A stretch of DNA of 64,000 bases, taken from positions 4,774,001 to 4,838,000 of the forward strand of contig NZ_CP025546.1 of assembly GCF_003614435.1 (NCBI RefSeq). Direction: 5' to 3'. Below the pieces are notes generated by a model. The model did not search any database and was not told where the DNA came from. It worked only from the letters and a program-made list of their open reading frames with translations. Each line of letters starts with the position of its first letter. Position 1 is the first letter of the stretch. Of this stretch, positions 35,254 through 44,300 are shown piece by piece. The position numbers were made by a program, and so were the translations under genes. This DNA is from Mycobacterium paragordonae (GTDB taxonomy: Bacteria > Actinomycetota > Actinomycetes > Mycobacteriales > Mycobacteriaceae).

Positions 35254-36384
35254 ATGGCGACTACCGGCCCTGACCCGACGACACCGCTGTGGCGGGCGGC
35301 ACAGCTGTTCCGGCTGCTGAGCTGCCTCTATGCATTGGGTTTCCACGTCGCTATCAGTTCGGACCTGCGTCATCCCGCGCTGGGCTGGTCGTTGTTCGCC
35401 GTGCTCATCGGTTGGAGCGCGGCCTGCGCGTTCGCCTACCTGCGGGGTTTCGGACGGCGGCCGGCGTGGGTGATCGCCGAACTCGTGGTGGTGGTGGCGC
35501 TCATGCTGTCCACCGAGGTGGTCGCCTCCGGGCAGTGGGCGCATAACAATCAGACCTGGCCGACCACCTTGTGGGCCAGCAACGCCACCATCTCGGCGGC
35601 CCTGCAGTTCGGCCCTGCCGGCGGAATGCTGACCGGACTGGCGGTGACGGCCGCCAGTGAGTTCGTCAAGGGCTACATCAACGTCAACTTGGGACGCAAC
35701 GCGACAATCATCGTCGAATTGGCGGCCGGCCTCGCGGTGGGGTTGGCAGCCAGCACGGCCCGCCGCGCCCACGACGAACTGCAGCGCGCGGTCCGCTTGT
35801 CGGCAGCAGTGGAAGAACGAGAACGCTTGTCCCGTCAGGTACATGACGGCGTCATTCAGGTCCTGGCGCTGGTCGCCAAACGCGGCCGCGAAATCGGTGG
35901 CGGCGCGGCCGAACTCGCCACACTGGCGGGTGAACAGGAACGGGCACTGCGCAGTTGGGTGACCTCCACCGAGATGGAGACCGAGACTGACCAGACCATC
36001 GATGTACGCGCCTTGCTCCGCCGCCGCGAAAACGAGCGCGTCTCGATGAGCCTGCCGGGCAACGCCGTTGTGCTGGACGGCAATGTCGCCACCGAATTGG
36101 ATGCCGCCGTGGGCAACGCGCTGGACAACGTGCGAGCCCACGCCGGTCCTGCGGCGCGCGCCTTCGTATTGCTCGAGGACCTGGGCGATTCGGTCACGGT
36201 GAGCATCCGCGATGACGGGGTGGGCATCGCGCCGGGCCGCCTGCAGGAAGCGGTCGGTCAGGGACATGTCGGCATTTCGAAGTCGATTGTGGGACGGTTG
36301 ATGTCGTTGGGTGGCAGCGCCGAGCTGCACACCGGCCCGGGAGAGGGAACGGAATGGGAATTGAGCGTGCCGCGTCATGACTGA
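35254..36384 (+). CDS. NarL-type sensor histidine kinase (MacS-like)
   Basis: A 376-residue sensor. About five N-terminal transmembrane helices (residues 15-170) form a MASE-like sensory region. The dimerisation/phosphoacceptor domain follows, with His197 in ERERLSRQVHDGVIQVLAL. The HATPase domain has N-box ELDAAVGNALDNVRAH and G-box VSIRDDGVGI. The H-D-G-V-x-Q type phosphoacceptor marks the HisKA_3/NarX group. The 3' end overlaps the response regulator by 8 bases, so they form one two-component system. Signal unknown. Confidence 0.88.
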   Translation: MATTGPDPTTPLWRAAQLFRLLSCLYALGFHVAISSDLRHPALGWSLFAVLIGWSAACAFAYLRGFGRRPAWVIAELVVVVALMLSTEVVASGQWAHNNQTWPTTLWASNATISAALQFGPAGGMLTGLAVTAASEFVKGYINVNLGRNATIIVELAAGLAVGLAASTARRAHDELQRAVRLSAAVEERERLSRQVHDGVIQVLALVAKRGREIGGGAAELATLAGEQERALRSWVTSTEMETETDQTIDVRALLRRRENERVSMSLPGNAVVLDGNVATELDAAVGNALDNVRAHAGPAARAFVLLEDLGDSVTVSIRDDGVGIAPGRLQEAVGQGHVGISKSIVGRLMSLGGSAELHTGPGEGTEWELSVPRHD

Positions 36385-37033
36385 GGCGGCCGAACCCACG
36401 GTGATGGTTGTCGACGACCACCCGATCTGGCGGGACGCGGTGGCCCGCGACCTGGCGGACGACGGATTCAACGTCGTCGCGACCGCCGACGGCGTCGCGT
36501 CGGCTCGTCGACGGGCCGCGGTGGTCAAACCGGATGTGGTGGTGATGGACATGCGCCTGGCCGACGGGGACGGTGTGGAGGCGACCATTCAGGTGCTCGA
36601 GGTTTCGCCGTCCACCAAAGTGCTGGTGCTCTCGGCCTCCGATGAACGCGACGACGTGCTGGAGGCCGTCAAGGCCGGAGCGGCCGGTTATCTGGTCAAG
36701 AGCGCCTCGAAGGCCGAACTGGCCGATGCGGTGCGGGCCACCGCGGCCGGGCGCGCCGTGTTCACCCCGAGCCTGGCCGGGCTGGTGCTGGGCGAATACC
36801 GGCGTATCGCGACGAACCCGAACCCCGGCCCGGCCACGCCCAGCCTGACCGAGCGAGAGACCGAGGTGTTGCGATTCGTCGCAAAAGGCTTGTCCGCCAA
36901 GCAGATCGCCGAGCGCCTCTCGTTGAGCCACCGGACGGTGGAAAACCATGTGCAGGCAACCTTCCGCAAGTTGCAGGTCGCCAACCGGGTGGAACTGACG
37001 CGCTACGCGATCGAGCACGGGCTCGACCAATAG
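36377..37033 (+). CDS. NarL/FixJ-type response regulator
   Basis: A 218-residue response regulator. The receiver domain spans 1-130 with phospho-acceptor Asp58 (VVMDMRLADG), acidic residues in VVDDHP, and Lys in YLVKSASK. The LuxR-type HTH lies at about 150-215 (LTERETEVLRFVAKGLSAKQ then SHRTVENHVQATFRKL). It is coupled to the kinase. The DUF2339 gene 60 bases downstream may be co-transcribed. Confidence 0.93.
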   Translation: MTEAAEPTVMVVDDHPIWRDAVARDLADDGFNVVATADGVASARRRAAVVKPDVVVMDMRLADGDGVEATIQVLEVSPSTKVLVLSASDERDDVLEAVKAGAAGYLVKSASKAELADAVRATAAGRAVFTPSLAGLVLGEYRRIATNPNPGPATPSLTERETEVLRFVAKGLSAKQIAERLSLSHRTVENHVQATFRKLQVANRVELTRYAIEHGLDQ

Positions 37034-37092
37034 CGGCATTCAGGTAGTCCTACTCATCCGATCGCATTGCGGCCCCGGCAGGGTGGGTCACC

Positions 37093-38970
37093 ATGACCGA
37101 ATCGCATCAGGCTGTGCTCAGCCGGCTTTCGCACGAGTTCGATGCCCTGGCCCGGCAAATGTCCCGGGTGTCGGGCGAACTCACGCAGTTGGACAGGCTG
37201 TTCGCCAACACTGAGGCCACCCCCGCGCCAACGCCCGCTCCGCAGCCAGCGCCCGCTCCGCCGCCGGCACCCGCGCCGCGCCCGGCGCCCGTGTTCGTAC
37301 CACCACCGGCCGTCGCGCCCCAGCAGGCGTCGCCTCAGCAGGAGGCAGCGTCGTACTGGCAGAACTACTGGCAGTACTGGCAGCCCGCATCGGTTTCGCC
37401 GCCCGCACCCCGACCTCCGCGCCAATGCCCGCCGAGACCTGTTGCGCCCCCTCCCGCCCAGCGCTCGGACACCGGGTCCGACCACGCCGAATCCGGCTGG
37501 ATCGGCAAGCTGCTCGCGGTCGCCGGAGTGGCCGTGACACTGATCGGTGTCGTGCTCCTGCTGGTGCTGGCCGCGCAGGCCGGGCTGCTTCGACCGGAGA
37601 TCCGGGTAACCGGTGGCATCGCTTTGGCGGGTGCGTTGGTGGGGATCGCAGTCCGGTTGCGTGGACGGCCGGGCGGCCGAATCGGAGCAATTGCGTTGGC
37701 GGCCACGGGTATTGCCACCGCGTATCTGGATGTCATCGCCATCGTCACCATCTATAGGTGGGTGGCCGCACCGGTCGGGCTGGTCCTGGCCGCCGTCGTC
37801 GGCGGTGCGGGACTCGCCCTGGCCCGGCGCTGGGACTCCGAACACCTGGCACTGCTGGTGCTGGTGCCGTTGATCGGGCTGGCACCGGTGCTCACTCACG
37901 GAGTGGACCTGCTGCTGATCAGCTTCATGCTCGCGCTCTCCGCCGCCGCGCTGCCGGTGCAGCTGGGTAAGGATTGGACCTGGATGCACGCCGCCCGGAT
38001 CGCGGCGACGACGCTGCCGTTGCTGGTCGCGTTGCCGGCGGCCCGCGACAACGCGTGGCTGCTCGGCGGTGCGTGCGCGGTGGCCGCAGTCTTGGCGATC
38101 GCCAGCGGTCTCATTCTGCTGCCGTCCACCAAGAACCCCAGCGCGCTGGCCATTTTGACCTCGGTCGGCACCGCCCCGGTGCTGGCCGCTGCAATCTCGG
38201 TAGATCGTGTGCTGGCCGCCGTCCTGGCGGCCGCGTTGGCGGCGGGCATGTTGGCGGCCGCGCTCGTTGGCCGGCACCCGCGGGTCGTCACCCAGATCTG
38301 GTTGGTCTGGTCGGCGATCTCGGGGCTGATCGCCCTCACCGTCGCCTGCACCGGTTACGTCGAAGGCCCGGTGCTGTTGGCACTGGCCATCGTCATCGCC
38401 ATGGTGGGCCGCCAGGAGACCGTGGCCCGCTGGATTGCTTTGGGATTCGGCATCATCGGCTGCGGACTGTTCTATAGCTACGCGCCGCTCTACTCGTTGG
38501 TGCGGGCCACCGCGATGCCGGGTACGGTCGCGGCGTCCACTCTTGCCGCCAGCCTGCTCGTCATTGCCTTTGCGGTGGTGATGACCCGGGCGTGGCTGGA
38601 CTCCGAAGCCGCGGGCTTGCTGGTGGCCACCGCGGCAGCGCTGATCGTCTACGCCGTGACGGCGTTCACCGTGACGGCCGGTGTCTTCATCGGTGGCACC
38701 GGCGGCGGATTCCTGGCCGGCCACATGGCCGCCACCATCTGCTGGATCGCCATGGCGGCAGCACTTTTCGTCCATGCGCTGCGCAGCGACCGGGAGCATC
38801 GCACCGAGTCGATCACTGCCGGTCTGGCGTTGACCGGCGCGGCCACGGGCAAGCTGTTCCTGTTCGACCTGGCCACCCTCGATGGCATCTTCCGGGTGGC
38901 GGCGTTCATCATCGTGGGCCTGGTGCTGCTGAGCATGGGCACCGGCTACGCCCGCAGTCTGGCTCGCTGA
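37093..38970 (+). CDS. DUF2339 polytopic membrane protein
   Basis: A 625-residue protein. The N-terminal coiled-coil-like region (RLSHEFDALARQMSRVSGEL) is followed by a proline/alanine-rich linker (about 35-130). From about 138 it has 16 or more closely spaced transmembrane segments, matching the DUF2339 family. ATG follows a short G-rich sequence. Function unknown; position downstream of a two-component system suggests a role in envelope response. Ends 14 bases before a strong terminator. Confidence 0.82.
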   Translation: MTESHQAVLSRLSHEFDALARQMSRVSGELTQLDRLFANTEATPAPTPAPQPAPAPPPAPAPRPAPVFVPPPAVAPQQASPQQEAASYWQNYWQYWQPASVSPPAPRPPRQCPPRPVAPPPAQRSDTGSDHAESGWIGKLLAVAGVAVTLIGVVLLLVLAAQAGLLRPEIRVTGGIALAGALVGIAVRLRGRPGGRIGAIALAATGIATAYLDVIAIVTIYRWVAAPVGLVLAAVVGGAGLALARRWDSEHLALLVLVPLIGLAPVLTHGVDLLLISFMLALSAAALPVQLGKDWTWMHAARIAATTLPLLVALPAARDNAWLLGGACAVAAVLAIASGLILLPSTKNPSALAILTSVGTAPVLAAAISVDRVLAAVLAAALAAGMLAAALVGRHPRVVTQIWLVWSAISGLIALTVACTGYVEGPVLLALAIVIAMVGRQETVARWIALGFGIIGCGLFYSYAPLYSLVRATAMPGTVAASTLAASLLVIAFAVVMTRAWLDSEAAGLLVATAAALIVYAVTAFTVTAGVFIGGTGGGFLAGHMAATICWIAMAAALFVHALRSDREHRTESITAGLALTGAATGKLFLFDLATLDGIFRVAAFIIVGLVLLSMGTGYARSLAR

Positions 38971-38984
38971 CTCCCGCGAGCAGG

Positions 38985-39026
38985 CACAAAAGCGCCCTGG
39001 GACACATGTTCCAGGGCGCTTTTGTG
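38985..39026. terminator. Bidirectional rho-independent terminator
   Basis: A perfect 16-base inverted repeat, CACAAAAGCGCCCTGG and CCAGGGCGCTTTTGTG, is separated by 10 bases. The stem is GC-rich at the loop side and ends in A/T runs on both strands. It sits between the convergent DUF2339 and qcrB-like genes and can serve both. Confidence 0.9.
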
Positions 39027-39039
39027 TCCGACGCTCGGC

Positions 39040-40596
39040 CTACCTGTTTGCGTCGCGCAAGGCGGCGAGGGCGCGCTGATGAGCCCGGTGGCCCGCCTCG
39101 CGTAACGCCGCGTCCTCGGTGACCGGGTCGGCGAGCAACAGGCCGCCGCTGCCGGGTGAGCCGCCGGAGCCCAGCTTGTTCATCCGCTTGGGCAGCGGTG
39201 CGCCCCGATAGCTCAACGGGATTGAGCTTCCCAGCGGCTGATGCACCTCGATGTAGGCACCGTGCGGCAGGCGTTTGATGATGCCGGTCTCCACCCCGTG
39301 TTCGAGGACTGCGCGATCGCTGCGCTGCAACCCCACGGCCCACCGGTAGGTGATGAAGTAAACCAGCGGCGGCAGCAGCACCATGCCGATCCGCCCGATC
39401 CAGTTCGTCGCATTCAACGAGATATGGAACGTCAGCGCGATGATGTCGTTCATCGCCGCCAAGGTGAGCACCAGATAGAAGCTGATCGCCATGGCGCCAA
39501 TTGCGGTGCGCACCGGCACATCACGTGGTCGCTGCAGCAGATTGTGATGCGCGTGATCGCCGGTGAACCGCTTCTCCAGGAACGGATAGACGGTCAGCAG
39601 AACAAAGACCAGGCCCATGATGAGAGCCACCCCCACCGCCGCCGGCACCGTATGGTGGCCGATATACAGCTCCCAGGCCGGCCACAGCCGCTGCAACCCG
39701 TCCGGCCACATCATGTAAAAGTCCGGCTGCGAACCGGCCGACACCTGAGAAGGCTTGTAAGGTCCCAGGTTCCAGATCGGGTTGATTTGCAGCAGCCCGC
39801 CCATCAGGCCCAGCACACCAACGATGGACGCGAAGAAGGCGCCGGACTTGACCGCGAACGTCGGCATGACCCTGACGCCGACGACGTTGTGCTCGGTGCG
39901 ACCCGGGCCGGGGAATTGCGTGTGCTTCTGGAACCACACCAACGCCACATGCACTCCGATCAGCGCCAACAGAATCCCCGGAATCAGCAGGACGTGCAGC
40001 GCATACAGCCGCGGTATCAATACCGTGCCGGGAAAGTCGCCGCCGAACAGCGCCCAGTGCAACCAGGTGCCAATAACCGGCAATCCCAATGTGATTGAGG
40101 ACAACGCCGCCCGCAGACCGATGCCGGAAAGCAGGTCATCGGGCAGCGAGTAGCCGAAGTAGCCCTCGAACATCGTCAGGATCAGCAACAGCGACCCGAT
40201 CACCCAGTTGGCCTCGCGCGGTCGCCGGAAGGCACCGGTGAAGAACACCCGCGCCAGGTGCACCATGATCGACGCGGCGAACATCAGCGCCGCCCAGTGG
40301 TGGACCTGACGGACGAACAACCCACCCCGCACCTCGAACGAAATGTTCAGCGCCGTCTCATAGGCCCGCGACATCTCCACGCCGCGCAGCGGCTGATAGA
40401 CGCCGTGATAGGTCACCTCGGCCATCGACGGGTCGAAGAACAACGTCAGGTACACGCCGGTGATCAGCAGCACGATGAAGCTGTACAGCGCGATCTCACC
40501 CAGCAGGAACGACCAGTGCGTCGGGAACACCTTGTTCAGCTGACGACGCAGCGTCGCCGACGGGTGGTATCGGGAGTCGATTGCGTGGGCAGTCAT
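39040..40596 (-). CDS. qcrB: Orphan QcrB paralogue (cytochrome bc1 complex, cytochrome b subunit)
   Basis: A 518-residue protein closely resembling mycobacterial QcrB over its whole length. It has about eight transmembrane helices, haem-ligand histidines in [20 protein letters not shown] and [12 protein letters not shown]...LYALHVLL...GVHVALV, and the Q-site region [15 protein letters not shown]. The usual N-terminus before IDSRYHP is shorter, and the C-terminus ends [10 protein letters not shown]. No qcrA, qcrC or ctaE is adjacent, so this is a second copy outside the respiratory operon. ATG at 40596 is chosen because GAGGGG lies 9 bases upstream; the ATG at 40605 abuts it directly. It may replace the main subunit under some condition. 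Confidence 0.88.
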   Translation of the reverse strand: MTAHAIDSRYHPSATLRRQLNKVFPTHWSFLLGEIALYSFIVLLITGVYLTLFFDPSMAEVTYHGVYQPLRGVEMSRAYETALNISFEVRGGLFVRQVHHWAALMFAASIMVHLARVFFTGAFRRPREANWVIGSLLLILTMFEGYFGYSLPDDLLSGIGLRAALSSITLGLPVIGTWLHWALFGGDFPGTVLIPRLYALHVLLIPGILLALIGVHVALVWFQKHTQFPGPGRTEHNVVGVRVMPTFAVKSGAFFASIVGVLGLMGGLLQINPIWNLGPYKPSQVSAGSQPDFYMMWPDGLQRLWPAWELYIGHHTVPAAVGVALIMGLVFVLLTVYPFLEKRFTGDHAHHNLLQRPRDVPVRTAIGAMAISFYLVLTLAAMNDIIALTFHISLNATNWIGRIGMVLLPPLVYFITYRWAVGLQRSDRAVLEHGVETGIIKRLPHGAYIEVHQPLGSSIPLSYRGAPLPKRMNKLGSGGSPGSGGLLLADPVTEDAALREAGHRAHQRALAALRDANR

Positions 40597-40652
40597 GGTG
40601 AACATCCCCTCACCACCGGACCGCGCCGTTGCGAGCCGGCTGTCGCGCGTAT

Positions 40653-40685
40653 TACTACGTTCGGTAGTACCACCAAGAGTAGTAC
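40653..40685. promoter_or_regulatory. Candidate operator upstream of the qcrB paralogue
   Basis: TACTAC-GTTCG-GTAGTA (40653-40669) is a perfect inverted repeat, and GTAGTAC recurs at 40679-40685, 15 bases after the copy at 40664. It lies 57-90 bases upstream of the qcrB-like start, a typical place for a repressor or activator site. The rest of 40606-40868 holds no gene. Confidence 0.55.
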
Positions 40686-40868
40686 TTCAAGCGCCGCGTG
40701 TAAATGAATTCATTCACCTGCGGAGTACGGCGCGGCGGAAAGTGTTGCGCAGCAGTGCAACACAGCTACCGAGACTGCAAATCTGCAGCGAAAATACGAG
40801 TAGCGGCCGGCCAATTTACCGTCTCGGCGGGCACTCTCCGACCGCTACCAAGGCCCCCGCCCCACCGC

Positions 40869-40928
40869 GCGAGCAGACGCGAAATCGCATCGGAGCGCAA
40901 GCTCCACAGCGATTTCGCGTCTGCTCGC
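40869..40928. repeat. 20-base perfect inverted repeat with nested hairpin at acpS 3' end
   Basis: The arms at 40869-40888 and 40909-40928 are exact reverse complements (GCGAGCAGACGCGAAATCGC on one side). The 20-base spacer contains its own hairpin GGAGC-GCAA-GCTCC with a GNRA-like loop. It abuts the acpS stop codon and probably ends the fas-acpS transcript or protects its 3' end. No T tract follows on the acpS strand. GCGAGCAGACGC elements are familiar in mycobacterial intergenic regions. Confidence 0.75.
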
Positions 40929-41321
40929 CTACGGGGTTTCCAGGATCGCGACCGCGGCCGCCGTGTCTGCCTCGTGCGTCAACGAGACATGGATCGTCAC
41001 GTCGGCCAGATGCTTGGCGATCTCACCGCTCAACCGGACCCGCGGCCGGCCCCACATGTCGGTGACCACCTCGATGTCGCGGTGGATGTCCTCCGGCAGC
41101 ACCGGCCGCTGGGCGAAGCGGGACCCGGACCACGCCTTGATCACCGCCTCCTTGGCTGCCCAGCGGGCCGCCAGGTGACGCGCCGCCGACGAACTCTTGT
41201 CAGAGGCGTCGCGGCGCTCACCCGGCGTGAAAGTCTCCGCGAAGACCGTTCCCGGTTGATCGACCTGCTCGGCGAAATCAGGTATGGAGACGAGGTCAAT
41301 CCCGATTCCGACGATTCCCAT
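40929..41321 (-). CDS. acpS: Holo-[acyl-carrier-protein] synthase AcpS
   Basis: 130 residues. It transfers 4'-phosphopantetheine to the ACP domain of FAS-I and other carriers. The magnesium-binding Asp is in GIVGIGIDLVSIPDF and the Glu in ARHLAARWAAKEAVIKAWSG; HVSLTHEADTAAAVAIL closes the fold. Length matches M. tuberculosis AcpS. ATG at 41321 gives the canonical N-terminus; the open frame continues upstream. Lies 28 bases after fas and is surely co-transcribed, so the synthase and its activator are made together. Confidence 0.95.
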   Translation of the reverse strand: MGIVGIGIDLVSIPDFAEQVDQPGTVFAETFTPGERRDASDKSSSAARHLAARWAAKEAVIKAWSGSRFAQRPVLPEDIHRDIEVVTDMWGRPRVRLSGEIAKHLADVTIHVSLTHEADTAAAVAILETP

Positions 41322-41349
41322 GGGTGGCCAGGTTAACGGATCCGGCGAG

Positions 41350-44300
41350 TCACCCGGCAGAGGCCTGGTAGGCATCGTCGTCGCCCAACCGGGCGGCCGG
41401 GTTCAGCAGCATGGAAGCCTCCTGCCGCTTCTCCGGCGCGTCGTGGTCGAAACGACGGTCCGGCGGCCGCTGGTACATCGGCTCGCCGCCGGCGATCGCC
41501 GAGGCCAGTCGGCGCTGACCGGCCAGCAGCCGTGCGTCGGCACGACGCTGGTAGTCCGCTCGCTGCCCGGGATCCAGCGAGGCGATGAACGCCTGCGGGT
41601 GCACCAGCGCAACCAGACCCGACACGTGGCCGAATCCGAGACTGGTCAGCATTCCGGCCTTTAGCGGGAACCTGTCGCCGAGTCGCAAGGTGTCACGCAC
41701 CCAGACGAAGTGCGACGAACCGGCCAGCTCGTCGTCGACGCAATCCAGGCTGCGGTTGGGCGGGATCACCCCGTCCCGCAGCATCTGGCACAGCCCCATC
41801 GTCTGGAAGACGGCGGCACCGCCCTTGGCGTGTCCGGTCAGGCTCTTCTGCGACACCACGAACAGCGGCGCCCCGGCCGACCGTCCCAGCGAGTCCGCGA
41901 GCCGCTCATGCAGTTCCGTCTCGTTCGGGTCGTTGGCAAGCGTCGACGTGTCGTGCTTGGAGATGACCGCGATGTCGTCGGCGGTCACACCCAGCTTGCC
42001 CAAAGCGCGCGCCAAAGCGGAGTCCTTGCCGCCGCGGCCCGCGCCCAGCGCGCCGAGACCCGGTGCCGGGATCGAGGTGTGCACTCCGTCGCCGAAGGAC
42101 TGCGCGTAAGCCACGACTGCGAGCACCGGCAGTCCCATGCGCAGAGCGAGATCGCCGCGCGCCAGCAGGATGGTGCCCCCGCCCTGGGCCTCGACGAAGC
42201 CGAGCCGTCGCCGGTCGTTGGGCCGCGAGAACTTCGAGTCCTCGATGCCGCGCCCGCGCATCATCGACGTGTCGGCGGTGGCGGCCATGTCACCGAAGCC
42301 GATGATGGCCTCCAGCGTGAGGTCGTCCAGACCGCCGGCCACCACCAACTCGGCCTTGCCGAGCCGGATCTTGTCGACGCCCTCCTCGACCGACACCGCG
42401 GCCGTAGCGCAGGCGGCAACCGGGTGGATCATCGACCCGTAGCTGCCGACGTAGGACTGAACCACATGCGCCGCGACCACATTCGGCAGCACTTCCTGCA
42501 AGATGTCGTTCGGCTTGTTACGGCCGAGCAGGTTCCCGTGGTACATGGTCTGCATCGATGTCATGCCGCCCATGCCGGTGCCCTGCGTGCTGGCCACCAG
42601 GCTCGGGTGCACGTAGCGCATCACCTCGGCCGGGCTGAATCCGGCGGACAGGAAGGCATCCACGGTGGTCACGATGTTCCACAGCGCCACCCGGTCGATC
42701 GAGGTGGCCATGTCCGGGCTGATCCCCCACACGGTGGGGTCGAACCCGGTCGGGATCTGCGCCCCGACGACCCGCGACAACTTGGTCTTGCGCGGGACGC
42801 GGACTTCGGTGCCGGCCTTGCGGGTGACCTGCCAGTCCCCCGAGTCAGGCGCCGGACGGATCACGGTGTGCTCCGGGTCGAACTCGGCGAAGGATCGGGC
42901 CTCGGCTTCCGAAGACACCACGAAGGTGAAGTCCTTGTCCAGGAAGACCGACACCAGCAGCGGCGAGGCGTGATCGGGGTCGATCGCGCCGTCGTCGACG
43001 AACTCGCGGATGCCGCAACGTTCCACCACGGTGTCGTGATACCGCTCGACCAGTTCGGACTCGTCCACCAGGTCACCGGATTGTGTGTCGTACCAACCCG
43101 GTTGGGGGTCGTCCTCCCACCGGATCAGGCCGGTGGTCCAGGCGAGTTCGAGTACACCGGCGGCCGAAAGTTCGTTCTCGACCTCCATCTCGAAGCGGGT
43201 GCGCGACGATCCGTACGGCCCGAGTTCGGCGCCGCCGACGATCACCACCAGGTCGGCCGGGTCGACGTCGAGGTCGGCCCAGGCCGGCGGCGGTGCCGGG
43301 GTGTATCCGCGCGGCGGGGACGGCAGTGCCGCGATGGTGCCCTCGGCTGCGGCGTCGTCGTCGGCGTGAGACTCGGCGGTCATCTCCTCGCGGGCCTTGG
43401 CCGCCAGTTCGGCCATGTCGAGGTTGGCCTCGGCCAGGCCGCCGGTCAGGTCCGCCTTGATCGGCGAACTGGCCGCGGCGACTTTGGATTCCACGTCGCA
43501 CAGGCCGAGCAGCAACCCGGCCATCTCCTCGGTCGAGTAGGTGGTGACACCGGCTTCTTCGACTGCGGTGACGATGGCGTCGTTGTGACCCATCAGCCCG
43601 GTGCCGCGGGTCCAGCCGATCAGCGCGTGCGCGAGGCTGACCCGTTCCGCCCAAGACGTTTCGGCGTGCCAGCGGCTGACCACGGCGTCCAGCGCCGACT
43701 TGGCCTCGCCGTAGGCGCCGTCCCCGCCGAACATTCCGCGGTTGGGCGAGCCCGGTAGCACCACGTGCAGGCGCGAGGCGATGTCACGTTCGGCGCCGAT
43801 CTTCGACAGCCCGCTGATGAGCCGTTGGACGGCCCACAGCAACACCTTCATCTCCATCTCGGCGCGCGCGCCCACCTCGGACAGGTCGCCGACGACACGC
43901 GGTGCCGCGAACGGGAACAGCAGCGTCGGGGTCTGCGCATCCTTGATGTGAATCGACTGCGGCCCAAGGCTTTCGCTCTGCTCGTTACCGATCCATTCGA
44001 CCAGCGCGTCGATGTCGGAGTAGGACGCCATGTTGGCCGGCACCACCCACAGTGCCGCGCCAAAGCGGGCGTGGTCGCGGTAGAGCGTGCGGTAGAACGC
44101 CAGTCGCTCGTCGTTGAGCTTGGAGGTCGTCGCGATGACGGTGGCGCCGCCGTCGAGCAGCCGCGCCGCCACCGAGGCGGCGATCGAGCCCTTGGAAGCG
44201 CCTGTCACGACGGCGATTTCGTTGCTGTGCGGGCCGGGGTTCGGGTTCTCCGCGCCGGCGGCGATGCGGCCGTACAGCGAGGCGTGGATCTGCCTGCCCG

